A stretch of 64,000 nucleotides of DNA. It comes from PLA3 sp964592235 (GTDB taxonomy: Bacteria > Planctomycetota > Phycisphaerae > UBA1845 > UTPLA1). The DNA lies in the NCBI GenBank assembly GCA_964592235.1, contig CAZQCF010000017.1, positions 18,035 to 82,034 of the forward strand, written 5' to 3'. Positions 54,531-63,004 of the stretch are shown piece after piece. The stretch's first letter is position 1. The number at the start of each line of letters is the position of its first letter. The notes beneath the pieces were generated by a model. It saw nothing but the letters and a program-made list of their open reading frames with translations. It was not told the DNA's origin and did no database searches. A program made the translations under genes and the position numbers.

Positions 54531-54870
54531 CGCGATGACTCCCTCGACTCGGGGCCGTGCTGTGCGGCGACGGCCGCGTCCCCCGCCCATCCGGTCGCAT
54601 GGATTGCAGTTCGCTGCGAAATGCCGGCGCCCGAGGTTTCCTTATCTTAGGGCGTGGCAAGCGGCCAAGTCTATTAAGTCGCCGTGATCCTCAATGAATC
54701 GGATCGGAGGCCCGGCGTGAATCGGCGGACCCGCCATCGTCGGAAGGCCCGGCCGATATAAAAAACCCCGCTGACACGCGTCACCGGGGCAGGAAGGCAG
54801 AGTTGATTCTCGGTCGCACTTGGCGAAGTCCTCCGTGCCGTTGAGGCAGGAGAGAGTTCCCGTTCGCGCG
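54531..54870. other. intergenic region with terminator
   Basis: 340 bp between the aminotransferase start and the end of the upstream PEP-CTERM gene. It contains the terminator at 54759-54789 and presumably the aminotransferase promoter. No gene seen in it. Confidence 0.45.
54759..54789 (-). terminator. rho-independent terminator of PEP-CTERM gene
   Basis: CCCCG (54766-54770) and CGGGG (54785-54789) close a stem with an inner TGAC/GTCA pairing and one C-C mismatch. Six A residues (54760-54765) on the plus strand form the minus-strand T run. Located 82 bp past the stop at 54871. Confidence 0.8.
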
Positions 54871-55989
54871 CTAAAGTGCAGGCTTGAAGCGGACCCGCCA
54901 CGAACGAAACGCCTGGGCGCCCATTGCTGATACGAGCAGAAGTACCAGTACGCCCGGCTCCGGCACGGCGGTGGTCCCGCCCTGTGCCTGACTGATTTGT
55001 GCTGCGGCTTCGATGGCGGCCGGATCGTTGCTCGGGGTAAGGCCCAGCGTGAGGCCCTCGAAACCCGGAACGACCTCGGGCAGACCGTTGATGAGGAAGC
55101 CGATCGGGTCGTTCTTGAATGCGGTCACGAACATCTGTTGCACAAGGAAGGACAGCTCCTCGTCGGTAATCTGCTCGCCGGCTTCCACCTGTTGCATGAG
55201 CTCGTCAACGGTTTTGCCCTTGCCGGATGCCGACGAACCGATGCGCGGCGGGACGGCCGTGGCAGGATTCCCATTCAACTGGAACATCCCGGCCACGGCA
55301 TCCAATAAGAGGTTGCCTTTTACGTTGATCGGCCCGGAGTCAAAATCCGTGACCTGCTCATCGTGGAGAAGGTAGCCGTCGGCTGTGTAGTTTCCGATGT
55401 TGACGAACTGGAGCTGAAAGTCGTAGAAGCCCAGGGCGTTGATCTTGGCGTCGGAGTTGATCAGCGCGTTGCCGGTCCACTCCATGTTCTGCACGCCGGT
55501 GTCGAGCGTGATCGTGTAATTCAGCGGGACGGGGACAAACGCCGTCTGACCGCTGAAGATGTCGAAGTTTCGCTGGCCGGTCTGGGAGCTGAAGAAAACC
55601 TCGGGAATGAACCGCGTGGTATAACCAATTCGATCGTGAATGCCGATGGGTTGTGGCGATTGGATAATAGCGGGATCGCGGCCTAACTGTATCTTGAGCG
55701 GCCCGAGGTCGAGCGTGTTCGGGTTGTCGAAGCTGTCCGGCCCGAAGAAGCGGAACGACTCGTAGGTGTAGCCGTCTCCGGTTCGATTGTACTCGACCCG
55801 TTGTTCGAAGATGTTGTTATCAAAGAGCGGTCCGCCCTGGGGGCTGGAGATGAAGTCGCGGTCGAAGAGGTACTCGGAGCCGCGGAAGAGGAACTGCTGG
55901 ATGCTTCCGAATTGTGCGTGAGCGGCCGAGGCCCAGCACAATGAAACAAGGGCCACACCAAAACTGATTGCCGTCTGATTTCTTCGCAT
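54871..55989 (-). CDS. secreted PEP-CTERM protein
   Basis: 372 residues. Signal peptide 1-26 (ending AHA), a beta-rich body with no recognised domain (VFFSSQTGQRNFDIFSGQTAF, YDFQLQFVNIGNYTADG), an Ala/Gln-rich helix at about 325-345, and the C-terminus AVPEPGVLVLLLVSAMGAQAF then SWRVR, a PEP-CTERM signal. ATG at 55989 has GAGGCGGA about 8 nt upstream; an earlier in-frame start would add 14 residues before the signal peptide. Ends with its own terminator. Confidence 0.83.
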   Translation of the reverse strand: MRRNQTAISFGVALVSLCWASAAHAQFGSIQQFLFRGSEYLFDRDFISSPQGGPLFDNNIFEQRVEYNRTGDGYTYESFRFFGPDSFDNPNTLDLGPLKIQLGRDPAIIQSPQPIGIHDRIGYTTRFIPEVFFSSQTGQRNFDIFSGQTAFVPVPLNYTITLDTGVQNMEWTGNALINSDAKINALGFYDFQLQFVNIGNYTADGYLLHDEQVTDFDSGPINVKGNLLLDAVAGMFQLNGNPATAVPPRIGSSASGKGKTVDELMQQVEAGEQITDEELSFLVQQMFVTAFKNDPIGFLINGLPEVVPGFEGLTLGLTPSNDPAAIEAAAQISQAQGGTTAVPEPGVLVLLLVSAMGAQAFRSWRVRFKPAL

Positions 55990-56220
55990 GAGAGTCCGCC
56001 TCGCGCCGCGCGAGATCGACTCGCGCGACAAGTCAAAGCCAACGCCGAATGCCGTTTCTCCGAAGGCGACGTTCGGCTGTGGGTTCGTGGGATTGCGCAG
56101 CGGCTCCGCCGCCGAAGAACATATCGGCCTTGCGGAGAGCTGAAATGAGAATGGAGGCGATTCGGAAGGGGGTTCGACAGGGCGCGAGAATTGCCGACGC
56201 GGCGATGGATCGTCCTGTAA

Positions 56221-57606
56221 TTACGCGCCCGTGCCCATCAATCCTAGAAACGCGGCTGATGCACGCATGCCGGACTCGAAATCGCTCACATGGAAGAACT
56301 CGTTCGGTGAGTGCGCATTGCAGTTCGGCTGGGCGTAACCCATCATCAGACTGTCGGCGCCGAGCACTTCCTTCAGCATGGGCAGAATAGGGAGGCTGCC
56401 ACCTTCGCGGATCAGCGTGGCGTCCTTGTTGAAGCCCATCGCCACCGCCTGCCGCGCGGCCTTCATGCCCGCCGAGGTCACGTCCGCCAGGTACGGGTCG
56501 CAGTTGGCGTGGGTCTTGATCTCAAAGGTCACCGTGTCCGGCAGCCGCGCCTTCACCGCCGCCTCGAACAGCTTGTCGATCTCCGCGCCGGTCTGATCGG
56601 GAACGAGGCGCATTGAAATCTTCGCGCCGGCGAAGGACGGGATGATCGTGCTCGAACCCTCCTTCATATACCCGCCGTAAATGCCGTTCACGTCCAGGGT
56701 GGGCCGCGCCCAGCGGCGATAGGTCACGCTGTAGGCCTTCTCGCCCCAGGTCTTCGGGCTGCCCAGATCGGCGAGCAGGTCCGACTCCTTCAAGCCCAGC
56801 CCCTCCATCATCTTCACTTCCTCGGCCGACATTTCCTTTGCCTTGTCGTAGAAGCCGGGGATATTCACACGTCCGTCTGCATCGTGAAACGACGCGACGA
56901 GCGCCGCGAGCACGTTGGCCGGATTGGCAACCGCGCCGCCGAACGTGCCGCTGTGCAGGTCCTTCTTCGGCCCGCGCACGATGACTTCCTTGTAGACCAG
57001 CCCCTTCGTCGCCGCCGTGACCGCGGGCTTGCCCAGGCCGACTTGCGCCGTATCGTGGATCACCACGTAGTCGCAGGCCAGCCGCTCCCGATTCTTGCGG
57101 ATCATCGGCGCCAGGTTCGGCGACCCGACTTCCTCTTCGCCCTCGACGCAGAACTTCACGTTCACCGGCAAAGAACCGGCTGTCTTCATCCACGCTTCGG
57201 CCGCCAGCATCGCGCAGAAGACCTGACCCTTGTCGTCGGCCGAGCCGCGGCAGACGATCATGCCGTCCTTGATCACGGGCTTGAACGGCCCCGTATGCCA
57301 GAGATTCAAATCGCCTTCAGGCTGCACGTCGTAATGGCCGTAGAACAACAGCGTCGGGCGACCGGGTTTCTGCTCACCCATGGCGATCACCGCAGGCCAG
57401 CCCGCCGTCGGCTCGATGTCGGCCTTCAGCCCGGCGGCCTCGAAGCGTTTCTTGACCCACTCGGCGCACGTTCGATTGTCGGCTTCGTGCTCCTTCTGCG
57501 CCGAGATGCTCTCGATCCGCAGGAAGTCGAACAGCTCATCCATGAACCGGGACTTGTTCTGCTCCAGGTAAGCAAACGCCTTTTCGATCGCCGCATTCGC
57601 CGTCAT
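56221..57606 (-). CDS. M20 family metallopeptidase (dipeptidase/acetyl-lysine deacetylase type)
   Basis: 461 residues. Two-domain zinc peptidase. The metal site reads FYGHYDVQP (His), RGSADDKGQ (bridging Asp), the catalytic Glu and ligand in VEGEEEVGSP, Asp in VVIHDTAQ, and the C-terminal His in CNAHSPNEFF. The dimerisation domain lies at about 190-310. This length and order match ArgE/DapE/CPG2-type M20A enzymes and the M20 dipeptidase group, which hydrolyse dipeptides or deacylate amino acids. It starts 11 bp after the PP2C phosphatase gene on the same strand, so the two are probably co-transcribed. Confidence 0.93.
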   Translation of the reverse strand: MTANAAIEKAFAYLEQNKSRFMDELFDFLRIESISAQKEHEADNRTCAEWVKKRFEAAGLKADIEPTAGWPAVIAMGEQKPGRPTLLFYGHYDVQPEGDLNLWHTGPFKPVIKDGMIVCRGSADDKGQVFCAMLAAEAWMKTAGSLPVNVKFCVEGEEEVGSPNLAPMIRKNRERLACDYVVIHDTAQVGLGKPAVTAATKGLVYKEVIVRGPKKDLHSGTFGGAVANPANVLAALVASFHDADGRVNIPGFYDKAKEMSAEEVKMMEGLGLKESDLLADLGSPKTWGEKAYSVTYRRWARPTLDVNGIYGGYMKEGSSTIIPSFAGAKISMRLVPDQTGAEIDKLFEAAVKARLPDTVTFEIKTHANCDPYLADVTSAGMKAARQAVAMGFNKDATLIREGGSLPILPMLKEVLGADSLMMGYAQPNCNAHSPNEFFHVSDFESGMRASAAFLGLMGTGA

Positions 57607-57617
57607 GGGAAGCCCTC

Positions 57618-58886
57618 CTATTCGACCAGCACTTCGATCAGCGAGAAGTCATCTTCAAAGGGTGCACCGGACTGCATGGCGCGCAGCGCATCGTGGATGG
57701 CGTCCACGCGATTCTCGCTTGTTTCACCGCGAATAATACGTGATAGACCCTCGACCCCCAAGAGCGCGCCTGGGCCCGTGCGAACCTCCACCACGCCATC
57801 CGTCATCAAGTAAAGGCGAGCGCTGGGTTGCAGCGAGATGCCCGCTTGCTCGATGGGCACACCGACGTTCAGCCCGACGATCGTCCCGGTTGATTTCAAC
57901 TCGCGAATGCCGCCCGACGGATCGAGCACCAGCGCGGAAGGGTGCCCACCACTGGCGTAGCGAAGCTCGCGCGTGTGGCGATTCAACACGCCGTACCATG
58001 CCGTGAAGAAGCGGTCGGCGTGCAGCGCCATGGGGAAAGCCGCGTTCAACCCGCGCAGGACCGAAACCGGGTCGTCGAATCGCGTCGCCGGGAGCGTCTG
58101 CCTGCGAAGTGCGGTCTGCACCGAACTCGCCAGCAAGGCCGCTCCGACGCCGTGGCCCATCACATCGGCGACGTAGAGTGCGAGATGATCGTCGTCGAGC
58201 CAGTGATACCCGAAGATGTCGCCGCCCAGGGCCGAGCTGGATTCAAACCGCCAGTGAATGCGCAGCCCCGATTCGTGAATGGGAGGCGGCAGCAGCGTTC
58301 GCACGTATCGCTCGGCGTCCTGCAACTCCTGTTGCATTCGCTCCTGCATGCGCAGCAGGCGCGTCTGCGTATCGATCAGATCGCGCTGAACGGTGATGAG
58401 ATCGAGCATGTTGAGTTCGTGCTCGGCCAGCGCCGCGAGCCGCCCGAAGGTTTCCAGGGAGAGTGTGCGGATATCGCGCGGCTTGTTGTCGGCGATGCAC
58501 AACGTGCCGACGTTCTGCCCGCTCGGCCCGGCCAGCGGATGCCCGGCGTAGAAACGTACGTGCGGCTCCTGCGTCACCAATGGGCTGTCGTGGAATCGCT
58601 CGTCCAGCGTCGTGTCGGGGATGACCAGCGGCTCGGTGTGCAGGATTGCATGGCCGCAGAAGGAGATGGACCTGTCCGTTTCGTTCGCGGTGAGACCGCA
58701 CTTGGCCTTGAACCACTGACGATCGGAATCGATCAGCGCGATGTAGGCGATGGGTGCGTGAAAGATGTCGGCCGCGAGCGTGACGATGCGGTCGAAGCGC
58801 TCTTCGGGCTTCGTGTCGAGGATCTTAAGGGCGCACAGATCGGCGAGGCGCTCCTGTTCGTAGTCGGGAATCGGTGCGGGGAGCAT
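57618..58886 (-). CDS. GAF-domain PP2C-type serine phosphatase
   Basis: 422 residues. An N-terminal GAF sensor domain (about 20-165, FDRIVTLAADIFHAPIAYIALID) is followed by a coiled coil (about 165-200). A SpoIIE/RsbU-like PP2C phosphatase domain follows (about 205-420), with metal ligands in GGDIFGYHWLDDDH, ADVMGHGVGAALLAS, SGGHPSALVL and LMTDGVVEV. This class usually dephosphorylates an anti-sigma antagonist in a partner-switching pathway, though no anti-sigma gene is nearby. ATG at 58886 is chosen at MLPAPIPD; the upstream extension is basic and unconserved. Upstream partner of the M20 gene. Confidence 0.9.
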   Translation of the reverse strand: MLPAPIPDYEQERLADLCALKILDTKPEERFDRIVTLAADIFHAPIAYIALIDSDRQWFKAKCGLTANETDRSISFCGHAILHTEPLVIPDTTLDERFHDSPLVTQEPHVRFYAGHPLAGPSGQNVGTLCIADNKPRDIRTLSLETFGRLAALAEHELNMLDLITVQRDLIDTQTRLLRMQERMQQELQDAERYVRTLLPPPIHESGLRIHWRFESSSALGGDIFGYHWLDDDHLALYVADVMGHGVGAALLASSVQTALRRQTLPATRFDDPVSVLRGLNAAFPMALHADRFFTAWYGVLNRHTRELRYASGGHPSALVLDPSGGIRELKSTGTIVGLNVGVPIEQAGISLQPSARLYLMTDGVVEVRTGPGALLGVEGLSRIIRGETSENRVDAIHDALRAMQSGAPFEDDFSLIEVLVE

Positions 58887-58994
58887 GGGCGAGCTTTCGG
58901 TGGTCCGTCTTGAGGCATGTAACAATCAGTTTGATATTGCGGTATGCACTGCCATTTAGCCGGGCTGCTTGCGGCCTGTACCCGTTTCGCGCAG

Positions 58995-59834
58995 TTATTT
59001 TATCTCTCGCCGCACTTTTTCGTAATCCACCGGCCGCTTCTCGACAAACGCCTGCATCCCCTCGGCCACTTCCGGCGCCATGTTGTGAATCGACAGCCAG
59101 TCGCGGGCATGGCCGATGGTCGTGTGCCACGACAGATCGCGCCAGAAGTTGAGCTGCTGCTTGGCGTAGCGGATGCACTCGGGCAGCTTGTTGATGAGTT
59201 TGGTCGCCATCGCGTCGACCGCCGCGTCGAGCTTCGCCCGCGGGACGACTTCGTTCACCAGGCCCCACTCGAGGGCTTTTTTCGCGGGAATCTCCTCGCA
59301 CAGAAACAGAATCTCCCGTGCCCGCCGGTCGCCGACGATGAGCGGGAGAAACTGCGTCGCACCGGCCGCCGCGACGCTGCCGCGCGCTGCGCCGACCTGG
59401 CGGATGATGATGTCATCCGCCGCGATGGCCAGATCGCAGGACATGTTGAACTCGTTGCCGCCGCCGACGACCATGCCGTTCAGCCGGGCGATCGTCGGCT
59501 TGCCGAGGTTGCGCAGCTTCTCGTGCGCCTCGATGAACAGGCCCATCCATTTCCAGTATTTGCCGGGCTGGCCGACGAACTCCTCGGCCTGCTCCTTCAC
59601 GTCGGCCCCGGTGCAGAATGCCTTGTCGCCCGCGCCGGTGAGAATGAGCACGCGCACGGCGTCATCCCAGGAGGCATCCTGAAACGCGGCGATCAGCTCG
59701 ACGAGCATTTCGCCATGGACGGCGTTGTGGACCGCCGGGCGGTTGAACGTCACCGTGGCGCGGTTCCGCGCTTTTTCGTACTTGATGTGCTTGAAGCCGA
59801 ACGACTCGGCGGGTTTGCCTTGGTATTCTGACAT
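58995..59834 (-). CDS. enoyl-CoA hydratase/isomerase family protein
   Basis: 279 residues. Crotonase fold: the oxyanion glycines are in CTGADVKE (about 68-75) and NGMVVGGGNEFNMSCDLAIAA (about 112-132), followed by the trimerisation helices at the C-terminus. Some crotonase members with this length hydrolyse or hydrate ring-derived acyl-CoAs, and menaquinone MenB is another relative; the exact substrate is not clear. The start ATG at 59834 lies 8 nt after GGAGGG. The genes around it do not form an obvious catabolic operon. Confidence 0.9.
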   Translation of the reverse strand: MSEYQGKPAESFGFKHIKYEKARNRATVTFNRPAVHNAVHGEMLVELIAAFQDASWDDAVRVLILTGAGDKAFCTGADVKEQAEEFVGQPGKYWKWMGLFIEAHEKLRNLGKPTIARLNGMVVGGGNEFNMSCDLAIAADDIIIRQVGAARGSVAAAGATQFLPLIVGDRRAREILFLCEEIPAKKALEWGLVNEVVPRAKLDAAVDAMATKLINKLPECIRYAKQQLNFWRDLSWHTTIGHARDWLSIHNMAPEVAEGMQAFVEKRPVDYEKVRREIK

Positions 59835-59865
59835 GAACGTCCCTCCGGAATTCTCACGTTGCAGG

Positions 59866-61161
59866 TTATGACTGGTTTGCGGAATCATCACCCGAAAGTG
59901 CGGCCGGGTCCAGAACTGTCGGAGTGGCAACGGCAACAATCGCATCTCGGCAATCGGGGCATTCGTCGTCGGGGGAGTGACCGTACAGGCTGCGACCGCA
60001 TTGTTTGCAATACGGCGTTCCGCACTCCGGGCAGCAGCCTGATTGGTTGCCGAAGAGATTGTATCCGCATCGAAAGCATGAACCCTCGCCGCAGGCCTGA
60101 CACCAGACGCTGTTCGGTCCGCGATCGTGACCACAGGCGCGGCAATAATGTGACTTCGCAGTGAGCACAACGACTCTGGAAGCCATGGCCAGCGAAACGA
60201 TTACCAATGCGATTAAGCCAATGACGCCGAAGAGAAGGGTGCCTTTGGGGTGGCCCATCTGGGATGCAAAGTAGGCAAACAGGAGTACAACACATGTGAG
60301 TTGCAGCAACTCTAACTTCGTTGGACGAAAGATGGGCTGAAATTCCTGCCCGGCAGGCCTCACGGCATCTCGAATGAGCCTTGCCATCGATTGATGTTTG
60401 TAACGACTGACAAGTCCCGCTTGTTTGAGGTATTGCCTTGTCTGGCGGCGACGTTTAATTGCTCGCAGGGCTTCAACTGAAATCGAATCTTTCCGGAATA
60501 GACGCCACCTGAGTTTTGAGGTGGGGGCGTATTCATAATCCGATACTTTCTTGAGCCACCCCTCCTCGCAATACCACTCTAATACTCGACTCAGCTCTCT
60601 TTCCAAGAATTCCGGCCACTCCGACTTGTTTGGAAGTTGTGCTCTGGGCACTTCCTTGAAGTTGCTTAGATGAAATCGGTGCGCCAGAAACAGCAGCTCC
60701 AGGTCGGCAACACCGGGCAGGTTGACGGTTTTCAAGAACGGAGGACTAGGGTACAAGCCGAAAGCCCCACGACTTATGTTCGTTTCGATTTGAACTTGGG
60801 CTTGTAGAAGGGTACAGAATTCCGCAGTGACACTCGGTGTCCGATCGTAGGAGAGCGGATAAGGGAGTATGGACAAAATGACGGCGGTCGATTCTTTGCG
60901 ATTTTCCAAGATGAGTACGAATAGCGTTCTTCCCGGGCGATGCTTCGGAGCCATGAGAGTTGCTGCGATGTGAAAGTCATGGCCTGCCAGCGCATCCGCG
61001 ACCTTCCTGAAGTACGCGGCGATGGGCGTGGGAAACTTGGGATCGTCCAGGGAAACAAGATGAGTTGCAAAGCGATTGGACAGGCGTATTCGCTGATGGA
61101 GAATAATTCGTACAACTGTTAATAGGACGACTCCGGCGGTAATCCAGATCAGGATTTGCAC
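59866..61161 (-). CDS. zinc-ribbon membrane protein, unknown function
   Basis: 431 residues. An N-terminal helix (about 4-22), a soluble domain of about 240 residues with a winged-helix-like stretch (VLEWYCEEGWLKKVSDYEYAP), two further helices (about 286-304 and 310-335), and a Cys-rich C-terminus (about 345-412) with at least five CxxC pairs, including CFRCGYNL...CPECGTPYCKQCGRSLYG. The same CGYNL-CPECG knuckle appears in the protein at 2927-3796. No enzymatic motif. Its stop at 59866 is close to the start of the crotonase gene on the same strand. Confidence 0.7.
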   Translation of the reverse strand: MQILIWITAGVVLLTVVRIILHQRIRLSNRFATHLVSLDDPKFPTPIAAYFRKVADALAGHDFHIAATLMAPKHRPGRTLFVLILENRKESTAVILSILPYPLSYDRTPSVTAEFCTLLQAQVQIETNISRGAFGLYPSPPFLKTVNLPGVADLELLFLAHRFHLSNFKEVPRAQLPNKSEWPEFLERELSRVLEWYCEEGWLKKVSDYEYAPTSKLRWRLFRKDSISVEALRAIKRRRQTRQYLKQAGLVSRYKHQSMARLIRDAVRPAGQEFQPIFRPTKLELLQLTCVVLLFAYFASQMGHPKGTLLFGVIGLIALVIVSLAMASRVVVLTAKSHYCRACGHDRGPNSVWCQACGEGSCFRCGYNLFGNQSGCCPECGTPYCKQCGRSLYGHSPDDECPDCRDAIVAVATPTVLDPAALSGDDSANQS

Positions 61162-61238
61162 TGGGAGAACCCGGGCTACAAAAGCGGTCGGTCACATCGA
61201 TGAATTCTAGACTTGGTTGGCCGGCATACTCGTTCTGC

Positions 61239-61562
61239 CTACCCTTCGCCCACGCCCCGCTTCATTCGCCCGACGGATCGGCTCAAGGCTGCCTTGACGC
61301 GATCCAGGGCCGTGTTGATGACACCGGCGAAATCGTCACCGACTTCGCGCACGCGCAATTCCCCGCCGCGGACGAGCTTCAACTCCACGGTGCACACCTT
61401 GTCCACGGTCTGCTTGCGCGGGCCGGTCTCGTCCTCCAGCTTCACGGTCGCCTTGCGGATGACGGCCTCAAAGCGCTGCAGGCCGCTCGCAAATTTCTTG
61501 TCCGCCAGTTCCTTCAGCTTTGCGCCGCCCTCGACGCCGCGTACGAGAATCGTCATCGTCAT
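61239..61562 (-). CDS. hpf: ribosome hibernation promoting factor (HPF/RaiA family)
   Basis: 107 residues, short-form HPF. The fold binds the 30S A/P sites and helps form inactive 100S ribosomes in stationary phase. Seen: TILVRGVEGGAKLKELADKKFA at the start, a central basic strand (VIRKATVKLEDETGPRKQTVDKVCTVELKL) and a final helix (AGVINTALDRVKAALSRSVGR). ATG at 61562 has AAGGAAAGGG 7-16 nt upstream; a longer in-frame opening is not family-like. A single gene with its own long upstream region. Confidence 0.85.
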   Translation of the reverse strand: MTMTILVRGVEGGAKLKELADKKFASGLQRFEAVIRKATVKLEDETGPRKQTVDKVCTVELKLVRGGELRVREVGDDFAGVINTALDRVKAALSRSVGRMKRGVGEG

Positions 61563-62006
61563 CGCTTGCCCTTTCCTTCCCGATGCGGTCCGGGTGGCCA
61601 ATCTGCGCCCGTCCCACCACGTTTCTTGGATATCCCGGCAGCCGGTTGCCCGACGGGGAACGTCTCCCAATGGGCAGGCGTCCGTCCGGCCGCGGAGGAT
61701 TATAAGGCGGTGCAGGAAGCGTGCCGAGCATTGTTGCTCGCGTAGCGGGGAATTTCGTTCAGGAAATGCTCACGGATGGAGGTGGCCGGCGGCCCGTACA
61801 GGTCAGATTGGATTTTCAAACGCACAGGCTATTAGCCTGTGCCACACGCGATTTGAGCCTGTGCTACACGCAAGTGGGCCAGTTCCCAGCGGCCGGGAAT
61901 CGTGGAATCGAAGGTCGATTTCGGTTAAAATGGCGGGGGGCAAATCTCGGGGAAGTTGAAACTTGTCCTGAACAGCCCCCATCGAACGCATTCGGAGGGA
62001 GAAGTG
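61563..62006. other. intergenic region upstream of PEP-CTERM tandem pair
   Basis: 444 bp with no gene. It contains a pair of CACAGGCT-type repeats (61823-61870) and a possible plus-strand promoter with TAAAAT at 61926-61931 before the first PEP-CTERM gene of the tandem pair. The left part is the divergent promoter region of hpf. Confidence 0.4.
61823..61870. repeat. AGCCTGTG inverted and direct repeats
   Basis: CACAGGCT-ATT-AGCCTGTG is a perfect 8-bp hairpin (61823-61841); its right arm AGCCTGTGCCACACG recurs 22 bp later as AGCCTGTGCTACACG (61856-61870). Probably part of a dispersed intergenic repeat family. Confidence 0.5.
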
Positions 62007-62939
62007 ATGACTCGTCTTGTTTTTCTTATGGGTTTCTTGTGCGCCCTGGTGCTCGCTGCATCGCCGGTTTCGGCCGGGCCGATCAATGCGAGCCTGTTCA
62101 TCTCGAGTGACATTTTCAACGTCGTGGGCGAATACAACCCGGTCTCTGGAGTCTATGCCGGGCCGTTCGCTCCGTCGGTCAGCGGCATCGGCCAGCTTGG
62201 CGTGAAGCTGAATACATCGGGCACGCGCATGCTCGTCGGCCATTTCAACGATGGCGTCGATGAGTACGACGCGGTCACCGGCGCGTACATCAAGACGTAC
62301 AACGGCGGCCCGGGCGTCGGCACGCAATGGGCGGGCCTGTATGCCCCGACCGGCGGCGTGTACATCACGAGTTGGACGACGAACGACGTGCGCGAGTACG
62401 ACGCCAACACCGGCGCGTTTGTCCGGGTCGTGACGACGGTCGACGGCCCGTCGGACATGCGGATCGGTCCCAACGGCAACCTGTACATCTGCTCGTTCAT
62501 GAATGGCTATGTCAAAGAGGTCGATGCGATCACCGGCGCGCTGATCAACCAATGGTCGCAGCCCGGCGCACAAGTCCGCACGAACGACATCGAGTTCCTT
62601 CCGAACGGCGATCCGCTCGTGACCGTCATGGGCGCGAACAAGGTGTATCACTACGACACGTCTTACAACCTGGTGGGCCAGTTCAGCGGCACCGGCTGGG
62701 GCAACGTGCACGGCATCGAAATCAGTCCGTTTGACGGCAACATCTACGTCGTGGACGGCATCAGCAACCAGGCGCATGCTTTTGACCCCGTGACGTTTAC
62801 GGAGATCAACACCGCGTTTCTTAATCCCGGCCCCGGCGCGAAGATCGTCGATCTGGCGTTTCGCGTTCCCGAACCGGCGACCGGCGCGCTGCTGCTGCCT
62901 GCGCTGGCGCTGCTTCGCCGGCGATCGCGCCGCGCGTAA
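62007..62939 (+). CDS. secreted PEP-CTERM propeller protein, copy 1
   Basis: 310 residues. Signal peptide 1-23 (ending VSA), then five or six NHL/SMP-30-like beta-propeller repeats (VGEYNPVSGVYAGPF, VDEYDAVTGAYIKTY, VREYDANTGAFVRVV, VKEVDAITGALINQW, VYHYDTSYNLVGQFS). The C-terminus VPEPATGALLLPALALLRRR carries the PEP-CTERM sorting signal. ATG at 62007 follows GGAGGG. It is a tandem duplicate of the next gene, sharing most residues, especially in the last half. Confidence 0.88.
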   Translation: MTRLVFLMGFLCALVLAASPVSAGPINASLFISSDIFNVVGEYNPVSGVYAGPFAPSVSGIGQLGVKLNTSGTRMLVGHFNDGVDEYDAVTGAYIKTYNGGPGVGTQWAGLYAPTGGVYITSWTTNDVREYDANTGAFVRVVTTVDGPSDMRIGPNGNLYICSFMNGYVKEVDAITGALINQWSQPGAQVRTNDIEFLPNGDPLVTVMGANKVYHYDTSYNLVGQFSGTGWGNVHGIEISPFDGNIYVVDGISNQAHAFDPVTFTEINTAFLNPGPGAKIVDLAFRVPEPATGALLLPALALLRRRSRRA

Positions 62940-63004
62940 CGCAGCGCGCTACGCGGTTGCAATCTGATGACTTGTCAATTCAAACTGCCTTGGAGGAGCG
63001 AAGG

